Shown here one piece after another: positions 1 to 6,551 of a stretch of DNA of 9,394 nucleotides (positions are counted from its first letter, which is position 1; every line of letters starts with the position of its first letter). The notes beneath the pieces are model-generated. The model was not told where the DNA came from and did not search any database. It worked only from the letters and a program-made list of their open reading frames with translations. This DNA is from CAUPWF01 sp044425815 (GTDB taxonomy: Bacteria; Bacillota; Clostridia; Lachnospirales; Lachnospiraceae), in NCBI GenBank assembly GCA_044425815.1, contig JAWXVA010000093.1, positions 1 to 9,394 on the forward strand, given 5' to 3'. Both the position numbers and the translations under genes were made by a program.

Positions 1-41
1 GAAAATTGGTTTAAACACAAATTATAATCTTACACGTTGCT

Positions 42-50
42 TGCTATAAT
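42..50 (+). promoter_or_regulatory. Extended -10 promoter element (TGCTATAAT)
   Basis: TGN followed by a perfect TATAAT matches the extended -10 consensus of vegetative sigma factors. No good -35 hexamer lies 16-18 bases upstream, although extended -10 promoters often lack one. If active, it would give a leader of more than 400 bases before the first gene or make a small RNA. This call rests on sequence resemblance only. Confidence 0.25.
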
Positions 51-185
51 GAGTTAAAGTTCTTGTATCATTTTTACATATATAGAGACAATACACTTCT
101 GATATAAAATTTATAAGAGTATAAGTAATTGGCATATCGGTGAAGTTTTACAAGTGAAATATGAGCAGATAATAGATGTATGTTG

Positions 186-205
186 CGCATTTGTTGTACA
201 ATGCG
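186..205. repeat. Interrupted palindrome CGCATT-N8-AATGCG
   Basis: Two perfect 6-base arms flank an 8-base spacer that contains GTTGTAC; TTGTACAA overlaps the right part as a second small palindrome. Dyads of this size in a gene-free control region can be regulator-binding sites. The arms are G/C-richer than the surrounding AT-rich DNA. No regulator can be assigned from the sequence. Confidence 0.3.
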
Positions 206-218
206 ATTCTTATATATT

Positions 219-246
219 TTTACTTACGAAAAATTGGAATTATACT
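219..246 (+). promoter_or_regulatory. Possible upstream promoter (TTTACT-16-TATACT)
   Basis: The -35 TTTACT (219-224) matches TTGACA at 4 of 6 positions and the -10 TATACT (241-246) matches TATAAT at 5 of 6, with a 16-base spacer. A start near 253 would place the shared element at 266-282 just downstream, a common position for a repressor operator. The hexamers are moderate and AT-rich DNA gives many such matches. Confidence 0.25.
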
Positions 247-265
247 TTTTTCGTTTACTTTTTCG

Positions 266-282
266 ATAGTAAAGGTTATCTT
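266..282. promoter_or_regulatory. Candidate operator shared with the amylase upstream region
   Basis: ATAGTAAAGGTTATCTT matches the sequence at 6523-6541 (ATAGTAAA, then AC, then GGTTACCTT) at 16 of 17 positions if a 2-base insertion is allowed. Both copies lie upstream of genes for starch or maltodextrin use that flank the LacI-type repressor, so a common binding site is a reasonable inference. The 2-base spacing difference argues against one rigid operator. Confidence 0.3.
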
Positions 283-401
283 GATATCTGTGAATATAGG
301 AGGGTATTTGTATTCAAACAAAAAATATCATAATCAGATAGAAACTCTGTTGATAAGGAAAGCGTTTAACTAAAATTTAACCTCAAATTATATCTGAAAA
401 A

Positions 402-430
402 TTGAGTATGATTTGGAATTATGATATAAA
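402..430 (+). promoter_or_regulatory. Promoter of the maltodextrin operon (TTGAGT-17-TATAAA)
   Basis: The -35 TTGAGT (402-407) and -10 TATAAA (425-430) are separated by the ideal 17 bases and lie closest to the first gene of the operon. The predicted start near 437 gives a leader of about 36 bases containing the AGGAGG at 461-466. A near-palindrome, CGAAAATTTTACG (448-460), falls between the start site and the ribosome binding site and could be an operator. A weak cre-like stretch surrounds AGCGTTT (361-367), but it misses the right arm of the CcpA consensus. Confidence 0.5.
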
Positions 431-472
431 AAAGATATAGAAGACATCGAAAATTTTACGAGGAGGTAAAGT

Positions 473-1744
473 ATGAAAAAGAAGATAATATTGTTGTGTA
501 GTATGATGTTAACCATGTGTCTAGTATCGGCATGTGGACAGAGTGAAACCACGACAGAGGAACAAGTTACAGAAAAAGAGGAAGTTGTAGTAACGGAGGA
601 AGAAGTTGTAGAAAGTACAGAATTAGTAGTTTGGCATGACGGAGACGAATCAATTATGCAGGTAATCGAAGAACAATTAAATGATAATTTATCTGGTGAT
701 GGAATTATCGTCAAATTTGAAAAAAAATCTGGTTTAACTGATCAGATAAAACTTTATGGTTCAGATGAAGCAAATGGGCCAGACATGTATGTGTATGCGC
801 ATGACTCCCTAGGAACATTTGTTGAAATGGATGTATTAGCACCTTTAACAGAAATTGTTGATGAAACAGTATATGACGATTTGCTCGAAATGACTGTTGA
901 AGCTGGTTCGTATAATGATGAACAATATTTGTTACCACTGTATTTTGAGACTTTATTGTTTATGTATAATAAGGATTTGTGGGAAGGAGAAATACCACAA
1001 ACTACAGAAGACTTATATGCGTACATGGTAGCAAATACAGATGTTAATGCAGGTACTTACGTAGTAGTTAATCAACACTCAACCGCTTATAATGTTTCAC
1101 CTTTTATATATGGATTTGGGGGTTATATTATAAATGATGATGGAATACCTGGTTTAAATGATGAAAATACAAAAGAAGCGATAGTGTATAACCAGAAATT
1201 TGCTGAGTTACAGGCAGACGGTGACTATAATACTGTAAATACTCTGTTTAACGAGGGTAAAGCACAAGCTATTATTGGTGGACCATGGTTAATTTCTGGT
1301 ATAAATGATGCAGGCATTAATTTGGGAATTTACTCACTTGCTAATTTTGAATTACCAAATGGAGAATATTTAGCACCATTTTCAGGTGTGCAAGGTGTTG
1401 GAGTTATGAAGTACTCTGTAGAAGATAATAAGGAAGCACTAGCAAAAGTAATTGAAGCTCTTTGTGATCCAGAATTAGGTATTGCATTGGCAAATCAATC
1501 AAATTGTGCTCCTGCTAATGCTCTTTCCTATGAAGATGAAAGTGTACAGAATAATGAAATGATAGTAGCAATGAAGGAGACAGCAGAAACAGCAGAACCA
1601 ATGCCTAATATTCCTGAAATGGGTGTAATGTGGGGACCTGCGGAATCCTTATTAGCAGCTGTTAATAAATCAGGTGCAGATATAGACTCTGCAGCAGATG
1701 AATATCAAAAAGCGTCAGAGACAGCAATTTCTGATATGCAATAG
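473..1744 (+). CDS. malE: Maltodextrin ABC transporter substrate-binding lipoprotein (MalE family)
   Basis: This is the extracellular sugar receptor of a type I ABC importer, tethered to the outer face of the membrane. The N-terminus has a lysine-rich start, a hydrophobic core and a lipobox VSAC with the lipidated Cys at residue 21. An acidic Glu/Val/Thr linker (about 25-50) leads into the binding fold, which opens at LVVWHDGDES. MalE-like landmarks follow: PDMYVYAHD, PLYFETLLFMYNKDLW, IIGGPWLISG and APFSGVQGVGV, where the family has similar sequences. The length of 423 residues is normal. The ATG has an AGGAGG six bases upstream. It is first in the operon and is followed by an intercistronic hairpin. 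Maltodextrin or cyclodextrin is inferred as ligand from the family resemblance and the GH13 gene downstream. Other oligosaccharides are possible. Confidence 0.88.
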   Translation: MKKKIILLCSMMLTMCLVSACGQSETTTEEQVTEKEEVVVTEEEVVESTELVVWHDGDESIMQVIEEQLNDNLSGDGIIVKFEKKSGLTDQIKLYGSDEANGPDMYVYAHDSLGTFVEMDVLAPLTEIVDETVYDDLLEMTVEAGSYNDEQYLLPLYFETLLFMYNKDLWEGEIPQTTEDLYAYMVANTDVNAGTYVVVNQHSTAYNVSPFIYGFGGYIINDDGIPGLNDENTKEAIVYNQKFAELQADGDYNTVNTLFNEGKAQAIIGGPWLISGINDAGINLGIYSLANFELPNGEYLAPFSGVQGVGVMKYSVEDNKEALAKVIEALCDPELGIALANQSNCAPANALSYEDESVQNNEMIVAMKETAETAEPMPNIPEMGVMWGPAESLLAAVNKSGADIDSAADEYQKASETAISDMQ

Positions 1745-1746
1745 TT

Positions 1747-1777
1747 AAATAGCGGGGTTGAATACTCCGCTATTTTT
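1747..1777 (+). terminator. Intercistronic hairpin with T-run after the binding-protein gene
   Basis: An 11-base-pair stem (1747-1757 with 1765-1775, one G·U pair) carries a 7-base loop and ends in TTTTT. It sits three bases past the stop codon and about 22 bases before the permease start. It looks like an intrinsic terminator that would be partly read through, or a hairpin protecting the upstream mRNA. Either would give more binding protein than permease, as is usual for such operons. Confidence 0.75.
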
Positions 1778-1799
1778 ATTAAAGATAGAGGTATATGAC

Positions 1800-2687
1800 A
1801 TGAAAAACAAACATAAAATACGTCCGTGGTTATACAGTTTTCCCTCTCTAGCATTAATACTTGTGATTATAGTATTTCCAATATTATATACGGGAGGTAT
1901 TTCTCTAACCAACATGAACGTATATCATTGGAATGACTATCAGTATATAGGATTAGAAAATTACAGTCGTGCGTTATTAAAAATTGATTCTGGATTTATA
2001 ACGGCTATTTTTACTACAATTGTCTGGACAATATTAAATATATTTATACAATTGATAATATCTTTTTTAATAGCAGTTGCACTGAATGTAAAAGGATTTA
2101 AGCAAGCACGTTTTTACAAAACAGTGCTGATGTTTCCGTGGGCTATGCCAGCATATGTCTCTATCTTGCTATGGAGAGTCGGTATGTTTAATACAGAATT
2201 TGGTTTGTTTAACAACATACTGGTTACACTAGGATTAGAAAAAGTTAATTTTTTATCTAATAATTTTATTACCTTCATATCATGTATGGTTCTGAATCTT
2301 TGGATGGCATTACCATTTATGATAATGATGATAGATGGTGCTTTGCAAAGTATTGATCAGAGTTATTATGAGAGTGCTACATTAGAGGGTGCAAAGTTTT
2401 GGAAGCAGTGTTGGTACATTACTGTACCTCTCATTCAACCTATTATGATGCCAGCTGTTATCATGACTACCTTTACTACCTTTAAGCAATTTGACATATT
2501 GTATCTGTTAACGATGCAAAAGGGTTCCTATACAGGTTCTACACTACATACAATTATAACTTATGCGCATCAAAATGCATTTGTATCGAATAATTATGGC
2601 TTGTCATCAGCGGTTTCAATTGTTATTTTCGGTTTTATTATTGTATTCTCTTTGATTGTGAACCGTGGCATAAGGGAGGAATTATGA
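1800..2687 (+). CDS. malF: Maltodextrin ABC transporter permease (MalF family)
   Basis: This is one of two transmembrane subunits of the importer. I start it at the ATG at 1800 (MKNKHKIRPW), giving 295 residues, because AGAGG lies eight bases upstream; the in-frame TTG at 1758 lies inside the terminator loop. Six hydrophobic segments are visible, roughly at residues 11-33, 66-95, 107-129, 156-178, 208-228 and 267-288. The cytoplasmic EAA loop, which docks to the ATPase, is ESATLEGAKFWK at about 191-202 followed by VPL. The protein is like the short Gram-positive MalF homologues and lacks the large periplasmic insert of the E. coli protein. It overlaps the next gene by four bases (ATGA), indicating translational coupling. 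Confidence 0.88.
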   Translation: MKNKHKIRPWLYSFPSLALILVIIVFPILYTGGISLTNMNVYHWNDYQYIGLENYSRALLKIDSGFITAIFTTIVWTILNIFIQLIISFLIAVALNVKGFKQARFYKTVLMFPWAMPAYVSILLWRVGMFNTEFGLFNNILVTLGLEKVNFLSNNFITFISCMVLNLWMALPFMIMMIDGALQSIDQSYYESATLEGAKFWKQCWYITVPLIQPIMMPAVIMTTFTTFKQFDILYLLTMQKGSYTGSTLHTIITYAHQNAFVSNNYGLSSAVSIVIFGFIIVFSLIVNRGIREEL

Positions 2688-3529
2688 AAACAAAAAAATT
2701 AAAATATACCTTTGGCTTAATATTTTTAAATATAGTCTTTATTATAATTTGTTTTGCGACAGTAGTCCCAATATTTTATGCATTTTCGTTATCATTTAGT
2801 TCAAGTAGTAGTATGTTCATATCTGGATTTTCATTAATGCCAGAGACTCCAACATTACAAAATTATGTAACAGTGTTGACAGAAGAGCCTTTTTTAATGT
2901 GGTTAAAAAACTCAACTATTTTGAGTGTTGGAACTATGATATTAGCAATGGGGACATCTATTACAGCGGCGTACGGATTTTCAAGATATCGCTTTAAAGG
3001 AAGGCTAGCAATTTTAAAAAGTCTATTAATTCTTAATGCATTTCCGCAAATATTATCAATGTTTGCTATTTTTCGTGTGTTCAGAACAATTAATCTTATC
3101 AACACATTTCTAGGCTTAGTTATTATTTATTCAGGAAGTATGTGTATATTTGCAATATGGAATATGAAGGGGTATTTTGATTCTATCCCTATAGAAATAG
3201 AGGAAGCTGCAATGGTTGACGGAGCAGGAGAAGGAGTGATATTAAGAAAGATTATTCTGCCTTTAGCTAGGCCTGCTATTCTTGTAACCGCTGTAATGGT
3301 TATAATATTTGTGTGGAATGAGTACTTATTTTCCACAACATTTATTTTAGACGAAGGAAAATACGCATTAGCTGGAGGTCTGTATCAACTACAAGCGGGT
3401 GATTACAATACATCATGGCCATTATTTACAGCAGCATCTATTTTAGTTTCAATGCCTATATTAATTATATTCTTTTGTATACAAAAGTATATGGTTTCAG
3501 GATTGACTGCAGGAGGTGTTAAAGGATAA
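2684..3529 (+). CDS. malG: Maltodextrin ABC transporter permease (MalG family)
   Basis: This is the second membrane subunit, forming a heterodimer with the preceding permease. It has 281 residues, the usual length. Hydrophobic segments lie at about 9-33, 76-98, 107-131, 140-160, 197-216 and 247-267. The EAA motif is very well conserved: EEAAMVDGAGEG at 173-184, followed by LPLARP. The C-terminus KYMVSGLTAGGVKG is typical of MalG proteins. GGGAGGA directly precedes the ATG, which overlaps the previous stop. The stop codon shares one base with the next start (TAATG). No ATPase gene is in the window, so the docking partner must be encoded elsewhere, probably a shared MsmX-type subunit. Confidence 0.9.
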   Translation: MKTKKLKYTFGLIFLNIVFIIICFATVVPIFYAFSLSFSSSSSMFISGFSLMPETPTLQNYVTVLTEEPFLMWLKNSTILSVGTMILAMGTSITAAYGFSRYRFKGRLAILKSLLILNAFPQILSMFAIFRVFRTINLINTFLGLVIIYSGSMCIFAIWNMKGYFDSIPIEIEEAAMVDGAGEGVILRKIILPLARPAILVTAVMVIIFVWNEYLFSTTFILDEGKYALAGGLYQLQAGDYNTSWPLFTAASILVSMPILIIFFCIQKYMVSGLTAGGVKG

Positions 3530-5277
3530 TGGGGAATAGGAAACACATAGAGTTTAGTGCGATTTTACATATACCAAAGTCACAATATGCATTTGTTAAA
3601 TCAAATGGCAACCTGTGTATAAGAATACGAAGTAAAAAAAATGATATAACAAAGTGTACGCTGAATTATGCCGACAGAGTGGATGAGATATCACCTATAC
3701 ATTTTTATAGCTCTGTTATGAAAGAAAAATGGCAAGATGAATTTTATACCTATTATGAGACAGAAATTGTGGCAGATTTTTGTAGAATCTGTTATTATTT
3801 TCTTTTGGAAAAAGAGGATGATTGGTGCTATTTTTTTGCTGATAAATTTACGGTTAGACTACCATCTCCTAGTATGCTAAACAGTACGGAAGATGGTAGG
3901 AGTGAATATTATCAATTTCCGTTTATACTGAAGCAGGAAATTATTAATCCTCCTGCATGGTTTTTGAATGCCAATGTTTATAATATCTTCCCAGATAGTT
4001 TTGCCAATAAGAAAAGAGAACTATGTGAGACAAATCAGATACATCTTTTAGAGAATGGGAGAACAAGTGAAAATAGGTTGGGTGGAACAATACTAGGAAT
4101 TATCATGAACTTAGATTATATTCAAGATTTAGGCTTTGATTGCTTGTATCTAAACCCTATTTTTGTGGCAGGTGAATATCATAAATATGATATCATGGAT
4201 TATTATCATATAGATCCTTGTTTCGGTACGGATGCGGAGTTTAAAGATTTAGTAAAGCATATTCATGATAGAGGAATGAAAATCATTATAGATGGGGTAT
4301 TTAATCATTGTAGTTGGTATTTTTTTGCTTTTGATGATGTCGTAAAATATGGAAGACAATCGAGATTTAGCAACTGGTTTTATGACTTGAATTTCCCAGT
4401 AATTCGACCTTCAAAAGATGATAAGTTAACATATATGTGTTTCGCATATGTTCCTAATATGCCCAAATTAGATACATCTAATCGGGAAGTACAGCAGTAC
4501 TTTGCTGATGTGGGTTCTTACTGGATTAGAGAATATGAAGTCGATGGTTGGAGATTGGATGTTGCAAATGAAGTTTCCAGTGAATTTTGGAGAAATTTTT
4601 CTGAAACGGTGAGAGATATTAATCCTGAAGCTGTATTAATAGGGGAAGTGTGGGAAAATGCACATACTTATTTAAAAGGGGATATGTTTGACTCAGTAAT
4701 GAATTATGAATTTAGGAGAATATGTAAGGAATTCATAGCTATGAAACAAATAAATGCCAAGCAAGCGGCACATCAATTTGAATCAATGTGGTTAAGGTAT
4801 CCAGCACAAGTTTCTCAAGCTCAATTGAATTTAATTGACACTCATGATGTGCCCAGATTTCTATCTATATGCAATAATGATGTTGAAAGGTGGAATCTTG
4901 CGTGTATTTTGTTACTTACAATGCCAGGGGTTCCCAGTATGTTTTATGGAGATGAACAATTGCTTACTGGGATTAAGGAATATGAATATCGTAGAAAAAT
5001 GCAATGGAAAGAGGAAGATAACGTATGCGAGTTTATAATGCAATTGAATCACATAAGGAAAACTTATATTGATTCAGAGAGTGAATGTCGTTTTTTATGG
5101 GATTATATTGAAGAAGACGTTTTGGCATTTACAAGAAATGGTAAGTATACGGTAAGTGTTTATATAGATGTTAACAATAAAGGGAATTTATTGAATTTAA
5201 TTCCAGAAAACAGAAAAGTTAACGAAGGGGTAATAAATAAAATAGTGGGAAATAATTTTTTGATTTCCGTTGTGTAG
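3529..5277 (+). CDS. GH13 neopullulanase/cyclomaltodextrinase/maltogenic amylase-type alpha-glycosidase
   Basis: This is a cytoplasmic enzyme (no signal peptide, 582 residues, normal for GH13 subfamily 20) expected to hydrolyse imported maltodextrins or cyclodextrins. Residues 1 to about 125 form the N-terminal CBM34-like beta domain. The barrel begins near PPAWFLNANVYNIFPDSFAN (141-160). Conserved regions are intact: region I DGVFNH (255-260), the subfamily marker MPKLD (311-315, usually MPKLN), region II WRLDVANEV with nucleophile Asp344, region III IGEVWE with acid/base Glu373, and region IV LIDTHD with Asp440. The MFYGDEQ segment (471-477) is also typical. It is last in the operon, with AGGAGGT at 3511-3517 and a one-base overlap with the permease. 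Neopullulanase, cyclomaltodextrinase and maltogenic amylase cannot be told apart by eye. Confidence 0.88.
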   Translation: MGNRKHIEFSAILHIPKSQYAFVKSNGNLCIRIRSKKNDITKCTLNYADRVDEISPIHFYSSVMKEKWQDEFYTYYETEIVADFCRICYYFLLEKEDDWCYFFADKFTVRLPSPSMLNSTEDGRSEYYQFPFILKQEIINPPAWFLNANVYNIFPDSFANKKRELCETNQIHLLENGRTSENRLGGTILGIIMNLDYIQDLGFDCLYLNPIFVAGEYHKYDIMDYYHIDPCFGTDAEFKDLVKHIHDRGMKIIIDGVFNHCSWYFFAFDDVVKYGRQSRFSNWFYDLNFPVIRPSKDDKLTYMCFAYVPNMPKLDTSNREVQQYFADVGSYWIREYEVDGWRLDVANEVSSEFWRNFSETVRDINPEAVLIGEVWENAHTYLKGDMFDSVMNYEFRRICKEFIAMKQINAKQAAHQFESMWLRYPAQVSQAQLNLIDTHDVPRFLSICNNDVERWNLACILLLTMPGVPSMFYGDEQLLTGIKEYEYRRKMQWKEEDNVCEFIMQLNHIRKTYIDSESECRFLWDYIEEDVLAFTRNGKYTVSVYIDVNNKGNLLNLIPENRKVNEGVINKIVGNNFLISVV

Positions 5278-5311
5278 AAAATAGATTGTCATATTGACAA
5301 TCTATTTTTTT
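5278..5311 (+). terminator. Intrinsic terminator of the maltodextrin operon
   Basis: A perfect 14-base-pair stem (5278-5291 with 5295-5308), a three-base loop and a run of seven T (5305-5311) begin immediately after the stop codon of the GH13 gene. On the minus strand the same hairpin is followed by only four T before a C, so termination of the opposing repressor transcript is probably weaker. The repressor's stop codon (5302-5304) lies in the right arm. Confidence 0.92.
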
Positions 5312-6324
5312 ACAAATTTCGTTGATGAACGTTCTATGAGTGTGGGCAAAGTGGAGAAAGATTGTACATGAAAGTCCTTGTTTTTGATTTTTTCTAAAAG
5401 TAAGTAAGCCGCAGTTTGTCCCATTTGATTCACATTTATATCAACAACAGTTAAAGGCGGATCGATGAGTTGGGAGAGTGGGTAATCATTAAATGTTATA
5501 ATCGCAATATCATCAGGGACTTTTAGTCCTTTTTTTTCTAAAGCATTTGCAGCACCCATAGCCATTTGATTATTCTCACAAATAACTGCTTCAGGCATAT
5601 TGCATTCATGTAACAATTCTTCCATTAGAAGATAACCACTTTGTTTAGTATATGCACCGTATTTTATAAATGATTCATGTATAGGGCAATGATTCAACTC
5701 CATTGTAGAACGATATCCTTTTAGGCGATGTCGAGATATTTCATCTCCAAACGGGCCACCCATAAACGCTATCTTGGTATAACCACACTTGAGTAGGTAT
5801 TTTGTAGCTAATTCACCTGATACATGGTTGTTGGTGTCTATCCAACATGCGGCGGTAGAGAAAGAAGGTCGACCTATAATGATATGAGGAAAATTTTTTT
5901 GTATTAGAAGTGATACAAGTTTTTTACTGGTTGCCGACCCATGTATTATTATACCATCTGCGATTTGATAATTAATGAGCCTAGTAGTTTCATTATATGC
6001 TTGTTCTTTTGTTTGCGTGCCGATAAAGCTTAACGTGTATTGTTTTGTGTGGAGCTTCATTTGAGCACCATTTAATATTTCGAACATATGAGGATTGCTG
6101 AAAGCAGTGTTATCTTCTGTAATGGAGAGAAACACAATGTTATTGGAATGTTTCTTGGCAAAGTTACTTGCTCTTGCATTAGGATGATATTCTAATTCAT
6201 TCATTATTTGTAGCACCTTATCTCTTGTCGTTTCAGAAATAGAAGGATGATTATTCATGACCTTCGAGACAGTAGCAATAGATACATCTGCTGCTTTGGC
6301 AATATCTTTTATAGTAGTTGACAT
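5302..6324 (-). CDS. LacI-family transcriptional repressor (MalR-like)
   Basis: A 340-residue DNA-binding regulator of normal LacI-family length. The N-terminal helix-turn-helix is plain: TIKDIAKAADVSIATVSKVMNN (4-25), then SISETTRDKVLQIMNELEYHPN. The periplasmic-binding-protein-like effector domain follows from about residue 62, with typical stretches GIIIHGS, AFMGGPFGDE, AVICENNQMAMGAANAL, and the family ending PTLIERSS. The hinge segment reads NARASNFAKK, with Phe55 where most members carry the minor-groove Leu. GGAGA lies seven bases before the ATG. It stands between the maltodextrin operon and the amylase remnant, so it most likely responds to a maltodextrin-type sugar and controls both. 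Activation instead of repression cannot be excluded, and the effector is inferred from context. Confidence 0.9.
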   Translation of the reverse strand: MSTTIKDIAKAADVSIATVSKVMNNHPSISETTRDKVLQIMNELEYHPNARASNFAKKHSNNIVFLSITEDNTAFSNPHMFEILNGAQMKLHTKQYTLSFIGTQTKEQAYNETTRLINYQIADGIIIHGSATSKKLVSLLIQKNFPHIIIGRPSFSTAACWIDTNNHVSGELATKYLLKCGYTKIAFMGGPFGDEISRHRLKGYRSTMELNHCPIHESFIKYGAYTKQSGYLLMEELLHECNMPEAVICENNQMAMGAANALEKKGLKVPDDIAIITFNDYPLSQLIDPPLTVVDINVNQMGQTAAYLLLEKIKNKDFHVQSFSTLPTLIERSSTKFVKK

Positions 6325-6398
6325 ATGTGAGTCTCCTTTTTTGAATAATATTCGTTCGGAATTCCAAGCCCTTATTTCATAAAGCTTTTTACTCCTAT

Positions 6399-6427
6399 AT
6401 TTTAAAAATCCCCCGCTTTTTTATCAA
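6399..6427 (-). promoter_or_regulatory. Promoter of the LacI-type regulator (TTGATA-17-TAAAAT)
   Basis: On the minus strand TTGATA (6427-6422) and TAAAAT (6404-6399) are separated by 17 bases, each hexamer matching consensus at 5 of 6 positions. A start near 6392 would give a leader of about 68 bases. The spacer contains a GGGGG run, unusual in this AT-rich region. GGAATTCC (6358-6365), a perfect 8-base palindrome, falls in the leader and could serve as an autoregulatory site. Confidence 0.5.
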
Positions 6428-6433
6428 AATAGC

Positions 6434-6439
6434 TTGACA
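6434..6439 (+). promoter_or_regulatory. Perfect -35 hexamer TTGACA without a matching -10
   Basis: TTGACA faces the amylase remnant and lies only six bases from the -35 of the divergent regulator promoter. At 16-18 bases spacing the downstream sequence is CGACGA, GACGAA or ACGAAG, none like TATAAT. The nearest -10-like sequence, TATATT (6473-6478), is 33 bases away. It may be the leftover of the amylase promoter after damage, or chance. Confidence 0.3.
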
Positions 6440-6513
6440 AATCAATGGAAATTTGCGACGAAGCCAATTGAATATATTTTATTTTCGATTGGAGGAGATT
6501 TCTAAATGTTACC

Positions 6514-6541
6514 TACTATTTAATAGTAAAACGGTTACCTT
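6514..6541. promoter_or_regulatory. Palindrome TACTAT-TTA-ATAGTA joined to the shared candidate operator
   Basis: A perfect 6-base dyad with a three-base centre (6514-6528) overlaps a copy of the element also found at 266-282 (6523-6541). GTTACCT occurs twice, at 6508-6514 and 6534-6540, on either side of the dyad, and GTAA-AACGG-TTAC (6526-6538) is itself a short dyad around a CG, the core that LacI-family proteins often read. This is the best candidate for a control site of the amylase gene. Confidence 0.35.
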
Positions 6542-6551
6542 AAAAATTCAA

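Larger units (their letters stand above)
1..472. other. Gene-free leader region upstream of the maltodextrin operon
   Basis: I see no convincing gene in this stretch. It is very AT-rich. The only longer reading frame (176-373) has no ribosome binding site and a composition expected of translated AT-rich DNA. The region does hold a consensus extended -10 (TGCTATAAT, 42-50), an interrupted palindrome (186-205), a possible promoter (219-246), an element shared with the amylase upstream region (266-282) and the best promoter candidate (402-430). No intrinsic terminator of an upstream gene is visible, so the preceding gene probably ends well outside the window or points away. Confidence 0.6.

Noticed and set aside
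103..115. Palindrome TATAAA-A-TTTATA.
   Set aside because: It is made only of A and T and is expected by chance in such sequence; no good -35 is placed for it.
355..372. A CcpA cre site around AAGGAAAGCGTTTAAC upstream of the operon promoter.
   Set aside because: The central AGCG and WWW fit, but the left T and the right CA of the consensus are missing, leaving too weak a match in AT-rich DNA.
176..373. A 65-residue hydrophobic reading frame upstream of the operon, and a 21-codon TTG-started piece of it (308-373) after AGGAGGG (298-304).
   Set aside because: The ATG has no ribosome binding site, and the protein is rich in Ile, Leu, Phe, Tyr, Lys and Asn as expected from random AT-rich DNA. 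The shorter version has too little spacing to its SD-like sequence and no recognisable content.
388..1026. Overlapping minus-strand frames opposite the binding-protein gene (388-714, 711-938, 754-1026).
   Set aside because: They are shadows of a well-supported plus-strand gene, with Ser/Thr-rich composition from its reversed codons and no family resemblance. Similar minus-strand frames opposite malG, the amylase remnant and msrA were rejected for the same reason.
1758..1799. Upstream TTG start adding 14 residues to the MalF-type permease.
   Set aside because: That TTG lies in the loop of the intercistronic hairpin and has no ribosome binding site, whereas the ATG at 1800 does and begins like the family.
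6453..6551. TTG start extending the amylase frame 33 codons upstream.
   Set aside because: The added residues do not resemble a signal peptide or any amylase, and there is no ribosome binding site. The frame is open only because no stop happens to occur.
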